64,000 bases of DNA from the NCBI RefSeq assembly GCF_016862955.1, contig NZ_BONY01000001.1, positions 62,001 through 126,000 of the forward strand, given 5' to 3'. Origin of the DNA: Rhizocola hellebori (GTDB taxonomy: Bacteria; Actinomycetota; Actinomycetes; Mycobacteriales; Micromonosporaceae). Made by a program: the position numbers and the translations under genes. Below the pieces are notes generated by a model. That model had not been told where the DNA came from and searched no databases. It saw only the letters and a program-made list of their open reading frames with translations. Position 1 is the stretch's first letter. Every line of letters starts with the position of its first letter. Shown piece by piece: positions 16,985 through 25,963 of the stretch.

Positions 16985-17956
16985 TTAGGTGGCGGTGCGG
17001 GATTGGGTCCAGTAGGGGGACAGGCGGAGCATGGAGGCGCGCGCGAGTGGGCCGGCTATTGGCATCAGGTGCCGGCGCCAGCCGAGGGTGGCCGCGATCG
17101 CGTTGACGATGGCGTCGAAGTCGTGGCGCTGATAGCCCAGTAGCTCCTGGCTCTGCGACGTATCAAGCCAATCTGTGCAGTAGTGCTGGTCGCTGAACGC
17201 CTCCCGCGGCAGCATCCGCAGGCCCATCGCGGCCATCAGCCGGGTCAGGTAGTCGCCGTAGGTCAGCTGGCAGGACGCTCCCCCGCCGACGAACATGACC
17301 CGCCCCCACACCTGTGGGGTGTCGAGCGCGCTGGCGACAGCGTAGGCCGCGTCGTCGGCGTGCAGCGCCTCTATCCGGTTGTCCAGCCCGATCTCGAACA
17401 TGATCGGGTGGGCCTTGCGCAGGCCGAGCACGGGAATGTCCGCGAAGCGGAAAATGGCCCAGCGCAGCCCGGACTCCCGGACCAGTCCCTCGCACTCAAT
17501 CTTGTGCGCGGTATAGGGATTGGTGGCCACCATCGGATCGTCCACCCGGCGCGGCGGCGGCTTGTCCAGCGTCACCCCATGAACGTCCAAAGTGGAGGTA
17601 AAGAGCAACCTGGGCGGATTCGCCTGCGCACGGCACGCCGCGATGACATTGGCCGTTCCGTCCACATTGACCCGTCGCGCCAGCTCGGGCTGCTCGTCGG
17701 CCAGCGGCGGGATGATCGCCGCGAGATGGATCACCACGTCGACCCCGGCGACAGCCCGCGCGACTGCCTCGGCATCGCCGACATCGCCCCAGACCACTTG
17801 CGCCCCAACACCTTTGCGTCGAGCGAAGCGCCGGTTGGCCGGGGTGGGCAGATCGAAGCAGCGCACCTGATGCCCGCGCCGCGTCAGCTCGGCCAGCACG
17901 TGTGAACCGACGTTGCCGAACGCGCCCGTCAGCAGAACCTTCACCAGGGTGGACAT
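16985..17956 (-). CDS. NAD(P)-dependent epimerase/dehydratase (extended SDR)
   Basis: About 323 residues from ATG 17956 (MSTLVKVLLTGAFGNVG). The Rossmann motif GAFGNVG at the N terminus, the VIHLAA strand and the YTAHK form of the YxxxK catalytic motif define an extended short-chain dehydrogenase/epimerase. These act on nucleotide sugars or related ketones; the substrate is not deducible. A GTG/ATG extension upstream exists but lacks family similarity. The gene is divergent from the flavin monooxygenase, sharing an intergenic region of about 100 bp that holds the double palindrome at 18014-18045, so the TetR regulator may control it as well. Confidence 0.87.
   Translation of the reverse strand: MSTLVKVLLTGAFGNVGSHVLAELTRRGHQVRCFDLPTPANRRFARRKGVGAQVVWGDVGDAEAVARAVAGVDVVIHLAAIIPPLADEQPELARRVNVDGTANVIAACRAQANPPRLLFTSTLDVHGVTLDKPPPRRVDDPMVATNPYTAHKIECEGLVRESGLRWAIFRFADIPVLGLRKAHPIMFEIGLDNRIEALHADDAAYAVASALDTPQVWGRVMFVGGGASCQLTYGDYLTRLMAAMGLRMLPREAFSDQHYCTDWLDTSQSQELLGYQRHDFDAIVNAIAATLGWRRHLMPIAGPLARASMLRLSPYWTQSRTAT
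17585..17597. repeat. Near-match to the GTCCA-N3-TGGAC palindrome
   Basis: GTCCAAAGTGGAG differs from the perfect element by the last base. It lies inside the epimerase gene. Other one-mismatch copies are at 23077, 31948, 35444, 39679 and 47095. Confidence 0.4.
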
Positions 17957-18013
17957 GCCAACGAGTTTGGCACACCCGGCGCTCAACAAAACGCTTCACT
18001 TGGATATTTGAAT

Positions 18014-18045
18014 CCGCTACGTTTGTAGCGCTACATCTGTAGCGG
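18014..18045. promoter_or_regulatory. Double overlapping palindromic operator, probably for the TetR regulator
   Basis: Two perfect six-base inverted repeats with four-base spacers lie side by side and share two bases: CGCTAC-gttt-GTAGCG at 18015-18030 and CGCTAC-atct-GTAGCG at 18029-18044. The arrangement sits just before the monooxygenase start (ATG 18064, with GGAGG at 18053-18057). TetR-family dimers bind such sites, often as two dimers. The matching regulator is the TetR gene at 19476 in the same operon, so autoregulation plus control of the monooxygenase, and possibly of the divergent epimerase, is likely. Confidence 0.75.
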
Positions 18046-18063
18046 ATGACTTTGGAGGCGAAG

Positions 18064-19476
18064 ATGCAAAACGTCGATGTCGCCGTGGTGGGAGCGGGCC
18101 CCACCGGGCTCGCGCTTGCCTGTGAGCTGCGGCTGGCCGGGGTGAGCTGCACCGTGCTGGAAAAGCGGGCCGAGGAGCCCAACCTGACCCGCGCCTTCGC
18201 CGTGCACTCGCGCACCCTGGAGCTGCTCGACGCCCGCGGCCTGGCCGATGACCTGGTGACCCAGGGCATCGTGGTGCGTGAGGTGTCACCGACGCCCGGC
18301 GCGGTGCTCAAGCTGGAGATCCTCGCCAACCGGTACCCCTTCCTGCTGCTCATGGCGCAGAGCCGCACCGAGCTCATGCTCGAAAAACACGCCCGCGAGC
18401 TGGGTGCGCAGATCGTGCGCGGCTGCGCGGTGACCGGCCTGGCCCAGGACGGCGACGGTGTCACGCTGAGCACCACCGGCGGCGAGATGCGCGCCAAGTT
18501 CGTGGTGGGCACCGACGGCGCGCACAGCGCGGTGCGCGACCTGATCGGCGTCAAGTTCGCCGGCAAGCAATACCAGACCCACATCCTGCTGGCCGACGTG
18601 CAGCTGGCGCGCCCGCCGCAGGAGACCCTGTTCGGCGTGAGCAACCCCAGCGGCCTGGCCCTTTTCGTGCCGTTCGGCGATTCGTGGTTCCGGGCGATCG
18701 TCTGGGACAGGTCGCGCGAGCAGGCGCCGCTCGACGAGCCGGTCACGCTGGCCGAGCTGCAGGGCTCGTTCCGGCGCATCACCGGCGACGACTACGGCAT
18801 GAGCGAACCGCGTTGGAGCACAAGGTTTCTCAGCGAGCGGCGGCAGGCCGAGCGCTATCGGGTGGGCCGGGTCTTCCTGGCCGGCGACGCCGCGCACGTG
18901 CATTCGCCCGTGGGCGGGCAGGGCATGAACACCGGCATCCAGGACGCCTTCAACCTGGGCTGGAAGCTGGCCGCGGTGCTGCGTGGGCGGGGCGGCGACG
19001 AGCTTCTCGACAGCTATCAGGCCGAGCGCCATCCCGTCGGCGAGAGCGTCTTGAAGATCACCGATACCCTGTTCAACCTGGTGCTGTCCAGCTCGAAGGT
19101 GGACGCTGCGGTGCGGCGCTTCATCATTCGCAACGCGCTCAAAATCGGCAGGGTGCGCACGAGCATCGCGGGCCGGCTGTCGGGCGTCGGGATCGCTTAT
19201 AAGCCTTTGTCCGGTACCCATCAAATGGTTGGCAAGCGAATGCCGGACCTGACGGGTGTCAAGGGGCGGCTGTATGAGGCGCTGCGCGAAGGAAAGTTTG
19301 TCCTGGTCGGAGCGGATGCCGGCGTCTGGTCCGACGACGTGGTCTCCTTCGAGGCCACCAGCACCCCGCCCGTGGTGCTGGTGCGGCCGGACGGCTACGT
19401 GGCCTGGGCAGCCGACCGGGTCAACGACGGCGAGGTCACCGCGGCCCTGCGGCAGTGGTGCGGGCAGCGGCCCTGA
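18064..19476 (+). CDS. FAD-dependent aromatic monooxygenase (class A, PheA/TetX/RdmE type)
   Basis: About 470 residues from ATG 18064, preferred over ATG 18046 because GGAGG lies five bases upstream. Motifs in order: GAGPTGLALACEL (dinucleotide-binding, near residue 9), GTDGAHSAVRD (near 155) and GDAAHVHSPVGGQGMNTGIQ (near 277), the hallmark of class A flavoprotein hydroxylases. The C-terminal part is a thioredoxin-like fold remnant. It uses NAD(P)H and O2 to hydroxylate aromatic or polyketide substrates. Its stop overlaps the TetR start by one base, and a TetR-type operator lies immediately upstream, suggesting induction by its own substrate, for example in resistance or catabolism. Confidence 0.9.
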   Translation: MQNVDVAVVGAGPTGLALACELRLAGVSCTVLEKRAEEPNLTRAFAVHSRTLELLDARGLADDLVTQGIVVREVSPTPGAVLKLEILANRYPFLLLMAQSRTELMLEKHARELGAQIVRGCAVTGLAQDGDGVTLSTTGGEMRAKFVVGTDGAHSAVRDLIGVKFAGKQYQTHILLADVQLARPPQETLFGVSNPSGLALFVPFGDSWFRAIVWDRSREQAPLDEPVTLAELQGSFRRITGDDYGMSEPRWSTRFLSERRQAERYRVGRVFLAGDAAHVHSPVGGQGMNTGIQDAFNLGWKLAAVLRGRGGDELLDSYQAERHPVGESVLKITDTLFNLVLSSSKVDAAVRRFIIRNALKIGRVRTSIAGRLSGVGIAYKPLSGTHQMVGKRMPDLTGVKGRLYEALREGKFVLVGADAGVWSDDVVSFEATSTPPVVLVRPDGYVAWAADRVNDGEVTAALRQWCGQRP

Positions 19477-19988
19477 TGCCGCCGGCCAACACCGCGCGCC
19501 GCAACCGGCTGGCCGACGCGGCCATGGAAATCCTTGCCGGTCATGGTGCCCACGGCCTGACCCATCGGGCCGTGGACACCGCCACCGGTGAGCCACCGGG
19601 CACCACGTCGCGCTACTTTCGCACGCGCGACGCGCTGTTCCTGGGGGTGGTGGAGAGGGCGCGCGAGCAACACTTTGACGATCTGCGGCAGGCCGCCTTT
19701 CCCGCGCTGGACAAGGCGGCCCTGGGCGAACGCCTCTCCGCGATCGTGCTGAACGCGCTGACAGTCAACCGGTCCCGGCATCTGGCCATGGCGGAGCTGT
19801 TCCTGGAGGCCACCCGCCGCCCCGGGCTGCGCCAGGCGATGACCGAAACCCGGGCTTCCCAGATCCAGCTCATCAGCAACCTGCATCAGGCGGCCGGGGT
19901 CGAGATTTCCCAGCAGGAGGCCACCCTGCTGGTGGCGACCATCACCGGTCTGGTGCTGGTCGCCCTCACTACTCCTGGAGTTCTTTAA
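19476..19988 (+). CDS. TetR-family transcriptional repressor
   Basis: About 170 residues. The N-terminal helix-turn-helix ([40 protein letters not shown], then [16 protein letters not shown]) is the TetR DNA-binding domain. The helical C-terminal ligand-binding domain is shorter than usual and ends while overlapping recQ by 20 bases on the opposite strand. It begins at the ATG that shares one base with the monooxygenase stop, so both are co-translated. The double palindrome at 18014-18045 upstream of the operon is its probable binding site. Confidence 0.88.
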   Translation: MPPANTARRNRLADAAMEILAGHGAHGLTHRAVDTATGEPPGTTSRYFRTRDALFLGVVERAREQHFDDLRQAAFPALDKAALGERLSAIVLNALTVNRSRHLAMAELFLEATRRPGLRQAMTETRASQIQLISNLHQAAGVEISQQEATLLVATITGLVLVALTTPGVL

Positions 19989-21801
19989 GCGTGTCAAGCA
20001 CCTGCTGGCCGAATTTGGCCAGCTTCGCCTCACCGACCCCGCTTATCCGGCTCAGAGCGCCCAATGTGGACGGTTCGTCGGTGGCGATCTGGCGCAGCGT
20101 GGAGTCGTGGAAGATGACATAGGCGGGCACGCCCAGCTCCTTGGCGGCCGCCGCCCGCCACGCGCGCAGGCGCTCGAAAACCGGCGCCGCCGCGGCCGGC
20201 AGGTCTGCCGCCGGGGCCTGCTTTCCTTTGGCCGCAGCCGGTTTGGCGACCAGAACATCGCGGCGCAGCATCACCTGGCGCTCGCGGCTGAGCACCGTGC
20301 GGCTTTCCGCGGTCAGCACCAGGGTGCCGTAGTCGCCCTCCACGGCGAGCAGGCCCTGCGCCAGCAGCTGGCGCACCACGCCACCCCACTCGGACTTGCT
20401 CAGGTCCTTGCCAATGCCGAAGACCGACAGCGCATCGTGCTTGTACTGCGCCACTTTCTCGGTCTGGAGACCGAGCAGGATGTCGATGGCCTGCCCGGCC
20501 CCGAACTTCTGATTGCGCTCCTTGTCCAGCCGCAGCACGGTGGAAAGCAGCATCTGCGCCGGAATCGTGCCGTCCCAAGACTCGGGTGGGCTCAGGCAGG
20601 TGTCACAGTTGCCGCACGACTCCTGACCCTGCTGGCCGAAGTAGGCCAGCAACTGCGAACGGCGGCACTGCACCGTTTCGCAGAGGGCGAGCATCGCGTC
20701 GAGATGTTTGGACTGCACGCGCCGGTGCGCCAGATCGCCTTCCGAGCTGTCGATGAGCTTGCGCAGCTGGACCACATCGGCCAGACCGTAAGCCAGCCAG
20801 GCGGTCGACGGCAGCCCGTCGCGCCCGGCCCGGCCGGTCTCCTGGTAGTAGCCCTCGACCGACTTGGGCAGGTCGAGGTGGGCCACGAACCGCACGTCGG
20901 GCTTGTCGATGCCCATCCCGAACGCGATGGTGGCCACCATCACCAGGCCCTCGTCGCGCAGGAACCGGGCCTGATTGCGGGCGCGCACCGGCGCGTCGAG
21001 CCCCGCATGATAGGGCAGCGCGACGATTCCGTTGGCCACCAAGAACTCTGCGGTCTTCTCCACCGAGTTGCGCGACAGGCAGTAGACGATGCCCGCGTCG
21101 CCGGCGTGCTCTGTGCGCAACAGCTGAAGCAATTGCCGGCGCGGCTCGTTCTTCGGCACGATCCGGTATTGGATGTTGGGCCGGTCGAAGCTGGCCACGA
21201 AATGGCGAGCCTGGTTCAGGTTGAGCCGGTTGGCTATTTCGCGATGGGTGGCCGAGGTGGCCGTGGCCGTGAGCGCTATGCGCGGCACGTCGGGCCAGCG
21301 CTCGTGCACCATGGACAGGGCGAGATAGTCGGGCCGGAAGTCGTGCCCCCACTGCGACACGCAGTGCGCTTCGTCGATCGCGAACAGCGAGATCTTGCCC
21401 CGGTCGAGCAGCCGCAGTGTCGACGGGACGCCCAGCCCTTCGGGCGCGAGGTAAAGCAGATCGAGCTCACCGGCCAGGAACGCCGACTCGACCTCCCGCC
21501 TGGCCTGCATGTCCTGCGTCGAGTTGACGAACCCGGCCCGCACCCCGGCCGCACGCAGCGCGTCGACCTGGTCCTGCATCAACGCGATCAGCGGCGAGAT
21601 GACCACCCCGGTGCCCGGCCGCACCAGCGCCGGGATCTGATAGCACAGCGATTTTCCGCCGCCGGTGGGCATCAGCACCAGCGCGTCGCCGCCGCCGATG
21701 ACATGTTCGATGATCTCGCGCTGGCTTCCCCGGAAGTCTTCGTAGCCGAACACCCGGCGAAGCACGGTCAGTGCCTCGCTATTGATCGCTGCCTGAACCA
21801 C
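19969..21801 (-). CDS. recQ: ATP-dependent DNA helicase RecQ
   Basis: 610 residues with full RecQ architecture. The helicase core has Walker [13 protein letters not shown] (about 44-55), the DEAH box [11 protein letters not shown], and motif VI near [10 protein letters not shown]. The RecQ-Ct zinc cluster has four cysteines in the segment from [10 protein letters not shown] to GNCDTC, followed by a winged helix ([20 protein letters not shown]) and a C-terminal HRDC domain (about 530-605). It unwinds 3'-tailed duplexes and stalled forks in recombination repair. GTG start at 21801. The 3' end overlaps the TetR gene by 20 bases. Confidence 0.95.
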   Translation of the reverse strand: MVQAAINSEALTVLRRVFGYEDFRGSQREIIEHVIGGGDALVLMPTGGGKSLCYQIPALVRPGTGVVISPLIALMQDQVDALRAAGVRAGFVNSTQDMQARREVESAFLAGELDLLYLAPEGLGVPSTLRLLDRGKISLFAIDEAHCVSQWGHDFRPDYLALSMVHERWPDVPRIALTATATSATHREIANRLNLNQARHFVASFDRPNIQYRIVPKNEPRRQLLQLLRTEHAGDAGIVYCLSRNSVEKTAEFLVANGIVALPYHAGLDAPVRARNQARFLRDEGLVMVATIAFGMGIDKPDVRFVAHLDLPKSVEGYYQETGRAGRDGLPSTAWLAYGLADVVQLRKLIDSSEGDLAHRRVQSKHLDAMLALCETVQCRRSQLLAYFGQQGQESCGNCDTCLSPPESWDGTIPAQMLLSTVLRLDKERNQKFGAGQAIDILLGLQTEKVAQYKHDALSVFGIGKDLSKSEWGGVVRQLLAQGLLAVEGDYGTLVLTAESRTVLSRERQVMLRRDVLVAKPAAAKGKQAPAADLPAAAAPVFERLRAWRAAAAKELGVPAYVIFHDSTLRQIATDEPSTLGALSRISGVGEAKLAKFGQQVLDTLKELQE

Positions 21802-21856
21802 CCGCCGATCCTACGGCGCAGCCCCGACAGCTTCGCGCTCCCCCTTGGCCGACATA

Positions 21857-21892
21857 GATGATCGCTGCAGCCCGGGCGGTGCAGCGATCATC
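21857..21892 (-). terminator. Perfect 13-bp hairpin downstream of the SGNH esterase gene
   Basis: A 13-bp perfect inverted repeat (GATGATCGCTGCA and its complement) with a ten-base GC-rich loop lies between the 3' end of the esterase gene and the start of recQ. No strong T tract follows, as is common in actinomycetes. It is positioned to end esterase transcripts before recQ. Confidence 0.75.
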
Positions 21893-21910
21893 CGTGCGGT
21901 GCGTGCGGGG

Positions 21911-22750
21911 TCAGCGGGCCGCGGCGGCGAGGATCTGGCCGAACGCCTGCATGCCGTTGGCGTTGGGGTGCAGCGGGGCGGCGATGGAGGTGGGGATGAA
22001 GCCCTCGATCCAGCGGCTGCTGGATCCCTGGCAGGTGTCGTGGCCCGCGCCGGGGGTGCGCACGTCGACGTAGGCCGCCCCGGCCGCGGCGGCTTCACGG
22101 GCGGTGATCAGGTTCAAATAGTCGACCTTGGCCTGGACGTAGTTGGCGTCGATCGGTACCAGCGGCTGGGTGGGCCAGCAGCCGTTGCGCTTGACATACA
22201 GGCCGTAGCCGACCACGAAGATGCGCGCCTGCGGCGCCCGGGCGCGGATCCCGGCCAGGGTCGCTTGCAGCTTGGGGGCGTAGGCGTCGATGCGGGCGTT
22301 GACGAGATCCACACCGTTGACCACATTGTCGTAGTAACACGGCCGCTCGAACGGGTTGATCCGCACACACGACTCACCGAGCGAGATCAGGCTGGTGTCG
22401 TTGCCCCCGATGGTGAGCGTGACCAGGGTGGTGTCCGCGGAGAGGGCGTCGAACTGCGGTGCCGCGCCGCTCTGCGACTGTGTCATGTGGTCGGTCTTGG
22501 CTCCGCTGCAGGTGACATCGCGCAGCACCGCGACACCGAGCAGCCCGGCCGCCACGTGCGGGTAGTTGCGCCCCGATCGCCAGCACGGGTCCAGGGTGAG
22601 CTGCGGAAGGATCCCGGGGCCGGAGGCGAACGAGTCGCCCAGGGCGACGTAGACCCCGCCCGCGGCCGCGGCAGGAGCGACACCGAGGAAGGTGGACATC
22701 AGCAGCGTTACGGCGGTAACGAAGGCGTAGCGCCTCGCTCTGCGATCCAT
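21911..22750 (-). CDS. Secreted SGNH/GDSL-family esterase/lipase
   Basis: About 279 residues from ATG 22750, with GGAG six bases upstream. A Sec signal peptide (basic MDRRARRYAF, hydrophobic core, AAAA-A cleavage zone near residue 29) precedes the SGNH blocks: GDSFASG (catalytic Ser), the Gly of block II, TIGGNDTS (block III Asn) and LHPNANGMQAFG (block V His). Six or more cysteines suggest disulphides, as in Streptomyces coelicolor SCO1725-type secreted lipases. It hydrolyses esters outside the cell. The longer frame running to 23329 crosses the divergent PucR-type gene and is rejected. Confidence 0.92.
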   Translation of the reverse strand: MDRRARRYAFVTAVTLLMSTFLGVAPAAAAGGVYVALGDSFASGPGILPQLTLDPCWRSGRNYPHVAAGLLGVAVLRDVTCSGAKTDHMTQSQSGAAPQFDALSADTTLVTLTIGGNDTSLISLGESCVRINPFERPCYYDNVVNGVDLVNARIDAYAPKLQATLAGIRARAPQARIFVVGYGLYVKRNGCWPTQPLVPIDANYVQAKVDYLNLITAREAAAAGAAYVDVRTPGAGHDTCQGSSSRWIEGFIPTSIAAPLHPNANGMQAFGQILAAAAR

Positions 22751-22852
22751 CGATTCTCCTTTAGATTGTGAACGATGGGTGTCGCACAGATGATGGATGG
22801 CTGCAAACCGGAAGTGAACTGGGCAGTAAGGTAAATTTATGAGGGCCGATTT

Positions 22853-24067
22853 GTGACCGGACACAAAGCGCTCAGCGCGGGCGGCCGTCCCCTCAGCACA
22901 CGGATCGCGGCGAGCTTGCCCGAGCTGGTCGCCCACATCTTGTCGAGCCTGCTGGCCGAGGTCCCGCTGTACGGGCGGCTGCCCGCCGAGGAGCTGCACG
23001 GCGAGGTGGCCTCGATCATCGAGCACAACGTGCGTGTCTTCGGGGACCTGCTGCGGGAACAACGGCTGGCCACTGTGTCCGAATTGGACAGACAGCGCAT
23101 GTCGGCACGCCGCCGCGCGGAGGAGGGGGTGCCGCTGGATGCCGTGCTGGAGGCCTACCTGCTGGGCACCAGCGTGCTGTGGCAGGACATCACCATTGAC
23201 GCCACCGCCGCTGACTTCGCCGATCTTCAAGCAGGGCAAAGACTTCTTCTGGGGTACCTGCGCCAGCTGACCGCCGCGGTCAGCGCCGAATACATGGAGG
23301 CAAGGCAGTCCCTGCTGCACGCCGAGCACGACGCGCGCCGCTCATTGATCACCGCGCTGCTGGCCGGTGGGGCGCTGGACAATCCGGCCCAGTACGCGGG
23401 CCTGCCCCTGCCCGACCAATACGCCGTGCTGGTCGTCTCGGCCGCGCCGCACACCGACGAGGCCGATGAGGCGATCGCCGGCCCGGTCGCCGGGCGCCGC
23501 AAAATCCGCCGCATCCAGAGCCTTTTCGAGCAGTTCACCGAGGAGCCCGTGCTGTCGGTGCTGGACGCGAACGGTGGAGTGGTGCTCATCCCCTCCGCGC
23601 CCGGCGACACCCTCGAGTGGGGCAAGCTGCGAACCCTTGTCCAGCAAGCAACCGCGACCGCCGGAGCCGACGTGATCGCGGCCGGTGTGATCGCCAACCC
23701 GGCCGGCGTCCCCGACGCGGTCAAGCAGGCGGGCGAGATCCTCGCCCTGGTGCGCCGCCTCGGCTACGACCCGGGCCTGTACAGGCTGACCGATGTCCTT
23801 CTGGAATACCAGCTTTCCCGGCCCAGCCCGGCCCGCGCGGAACTGGCCCGGCTGCTCGACCCGCTGCGCGCCAACCCGGACCTGCTGCGCACGCTTCAGG
23901 CCTACCTTCGCAACGGCCTGAGCCGCACCCGTACCGCGACGGAACTGTTCGTCCACCCCAACACTGTCGACTATCGGCTGCGCCGCATCACCCAGCTCAC
24001 CGGCCTCAACCCCGCCCTGCCCCAAGACCTGCAACACCTGCGCGCCGCAATGCTGGCCGGTTTCTAA
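22853..24067 (+). CDS. PucR/CdaR-type transcriptional regulator
   Basis: 404 residues. The N terminus (about 20-160) is a helical RsbRD/PucR-associated region (ELVAHILSSLLAEVPLY, then RRRAEEGVPLDAVLEAYLLG). The middle is a GGDEF-like CdaR domain (about 185-300). The C-terminal 60 residues (LLRTLQAYLRNGLSRTRTAT, then LFVHPNTVDYRLRRITQLTG) are the PucR-type helix-turn-helix. GTG start at 22853 with GAGGG eight bases upstream. It is divergent from the secreted esterase, which is one possible target. The inducer is unknown. Confidence 0.88.
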   Translation: MTGHKALSAGGRPLSTRIAASLPELVAHILSSLLAEVPLYGRLPAEELHGEVASIIEHNVRVFGDLLREQRLATVSELDRQRMSARRRAEEGVPLDAVLEAYLLGTSVLWQDITIDATAADFADLQAGQRLLLGYLRQLTAAVSAEYMEARQSLLHAEHDARRSLITALLAGGALDNPAQYAGLPLPDQYAVLVVSAAPHTDEADEAIAGPVAGRRKIRRIQSLFEQFTEEPVLSVLDANGGVVLIPSAPGDTLEWGKLRTLVQQATATAGADVIAAGVIANPAGVPDAVKQAGEILALVRRLGYDPGLYRLTDVLLEYQLSRPSPARAELARLLDPLRANPDLLRTLQAYLRNGLSRTRTATELFVHPNTVDYRLRRITQLTGLNPALPQDLQHLRAAMLAGF

Positions 24068-24153
24068 GGGGCGGCGCGCAAATAGCTCAACAGCGGGAGA
24101 AATCCGGCCGATCGGGCGAGCTGGAAATACGGGATTGGCTCTACATTCGCAGC

Positions 24154-25092
24154 GTGGCCATCCCCCGCCGTCTATTCATCCTGCTCACCACCGTCGCTTT
24201 GGTGGTCTCGGCGGGGTGCACGCGGTCGGAGTCCGGCCCCCCGCGGCGGGTCGCCACGGCGGCCGACTCGGTCGACTGGCCCGGCGCCGCGCCGGAGCAG
24301 ACCTACCCGGTCGGCTTGCGCACCTTGGCTCTGCAACGCGGGGACAGACCCCTGCCCACCACGATCTGGTATCCCGCCGCCGGCCCGCCCGGCGGTGTTT
24401 TGTCACCGGGCGCGGAGGCGGCCGTGGGCCGGTTCCCGATCGTCCTGCTCAGCCACGGGCTCGGCGGGCAACCCGAGGGCTTCGCCGACATCGCCCAGGC
24501 TCTGGCCGGCGATGGTTTCGTGGTCGCGGCGCCGGCTTACCCGTACACGAAAAAGGAATCACCGGCATTTGATCGTCACGATGTGCGCCATCAGCCGGCC
24601 GACGCCGCCTTCGTCCTCGACGAGATCGCCAAGCTGGGCCGGAGGATGGGCGACCCGTTCGCCGGGCGGCTGGCGGCACGGATGTGCGCGGCCGGCTTCT
24701 CCGCGGGCGGCACCACCACCAGCGGGATGCTCACGCCGGGTCGCGACCCGCGGCTGAAGTGCGCGGTGATCATCTCGGGCCGGGTGATGGAGGGCGGATA
24801 CACCGGGCAGGCCGTCCCGGTGCTGTTCGTGCACGGCGACGCGGACACCGTCGTGGCCTATTCGGTCGGCCGCGGCGCCTATGACAAGCTGGCCTGGCCC
24901 AAGGCTTTTCTGACCATGAAGGGCTGCGGTCACGGCGAGTTCCTCGACTCCAAACGCGCTGGCTTCGCCCCCGCGCGTGCCGCCATCACCGACTTCCTGC
25001 GCTGGAACCTCTACGGCGACACGGCGGCACGGAAGCGGATGTCCGCGGGCGGCACGCTCAGCGGCGGGACCGTGTTTGAAGATCAATTCTGA
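24154..25092 (+). CDS. Lipoprotein alpha/beta hydrolase (dienelactone/PAF-acetylhydrolase-like)
   Basis: About 312 residues from GTG 24154. A short lipoprotein signal with lipobox VSAGC near residue 22 puts the enzyme on the outer face of the membrane. The alpha/beta hydrolase fold has the oxyanion loop LSHGLGGQPEG, nucleophile elbow GFSAGG, the Asp segment HGDADTVV and the His segment KGCGHGEF. The nearest families are dienelactone hydrolases and platelet-activating-factor acetylhydrolase-like esterases; substrate unknown. The very long upstream open frame overlaps the PucR-type gene and is not used. Confidence 0.85.
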   Translation: MAIPRRLFILLTTVALVVSAGCTRSESGPPRRVATAADSVDWPGAAPEQTYPVGLRTLALQRGDRPLPTTIWYPAAGPPGGVLSPGAEAAVGRFPIVLLSHGLGGQPEGFADIAQALAGDGFVVAAPAYPYTKKESPAFDRHDVRHQPADAAFVLDEIAKLGRRMGDPFAGRLAARMCAAGFSAGGTTTSGMLTPGRDPRLKCAVIISGRVMEGGYTGQAVPVLFVHGDADTVVAYSVGRGAYDKLAWPKAFLTMKGCGHGEFLDSKRAGFAPARAAITDFLRWNLYGDTAARKRMSAGGTLSGGTVFEDQF

Positions 25093-25132
25093 GTTGGCTT
25101 TGTTGTGGGTGGCGCGCTCTGATTGCTAACTT

Positions 25133-25963
25133 GTGCAGATGCCCCACTCGGGTAGCCTCGGCCGTCACGTGTGCTGGGCTTTTGATGACCCGGCAGACTT
25201 TCGCCTGCGCGCGGCGCAATACCTGAGCGAAGGCATGGCCGGCGGCGCCCGCGTCATCTACATCGCCAAGGGCGACCCCGAGCTGCTGCTCGATGACCTC
25301 TCCATAGTCCAGGGCTTTCGCCCGGCGGTGGCCAGCGGCGCCGCGCAGGTCATGTCGATCGATTCCGCATATGACGCTCACGCCACCATCGACCCGGCAC
25401 AGCAGCTGCAGTTCTATGCCGATGCCACCGAGCAGGCCCTCGCCGACGGTCACACCGGGCTGAGGGTGGCCGCCGACACCACGTCGCTGGTGCTGACCGA
25501 CGCCAATCTGGACGCTTTCGCGCGCTATGAGCACCTCGCCGATCGCTACATGGTCTCCCATCCGCTGACCGCGCTGTGCGCCTTCGACCGCGACTGGCTA
25601 ACCGCCGAGCAGGTGGCACAGCTGGCGTGCATGCATCCGCAGGCGAGCCCGGAAGCCACTCAGGTAAGGCTTTACGCTGCTGCCGACGCCCAGATCGACG
25701 TCGTTCTCGATGGCGAGATCGACATGGCCAGCCACCGGCTGCTGCACGCGGCGCTGGAGCGCGCCGACCCGGCCGGTCAGAACAGCTCGATCACCATCGA
25801 TGCGATGGGCGTGGAGTTCATCGACCACGAGGGTGTCTACGTGCTGTCCGAGTACCTGTCACGCCGGGCTGCCACCGCCACGGTGAGATGCCGGCCCGAG
25901 AGCTCGCTGGCCATCCTGATCCAGCTGCTGAGCCCGCCCCGGCTGCACCTGGAGATCCGGTGA
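25133..25963 (+). CDS. MEDS-STAS protein, probable anti-sigma-factor antagonist with sensor domain
   Basis: 276 residues. Residues 8-165 form a MEDS domain (HVCWAFDDPADFRLRAAQYL, then the Gly-rich RVIYIAKGDPE and the LRVAADTTS strand), the sensory module first named from methanogens and DcmR. Residues about 178-272 form a STAS domain (LDGEIDMASHRLL, ITIDAMGVEFIDHEGVYVL). The usual phosphorylatable Ser of SpoIIAA-type proteins aligns with the MGVEFIDHEG loop and appears not to be Ser, so control by phosphorylation is doubtful. It overlaps the next gene (MEDS-HATPase) by four bases, which suggests partner switching between them. Confidence 0.85.
   Translation: MQMPHSGSLGRHVCWAFDDPADFRLRAAQYLSEGMAGGARVIYIAKGDPELLLDDLSIVQGFRPAVASGAAQVMSIDSAYDAHATIDPAQQLQFYADATEQALADGHTGLRVAADTTSLVLTDANLDAFARYEHLADRYMVSHPLTALCAFDRDWLTAEQVAQLACMHPQASPEATQVRLYAAADAQIDVVLDGEIDMASHRLLHAALERADPAGQNSSITIDAMGVEFIDHEGVYVLSEYLSRRAATATVRCRPESSLAILIQLLSPPRLHLEIR

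Noticed and set aside
16628-17143. A 171-residue Ser/Arg/Asn-rich repeat protein on the plus strand
   Set aside because: It is only an open frame through the tandem repeat. It overlaps the start of the DUF998 gene and the end of the epimerase gene, and has no ribosome site.
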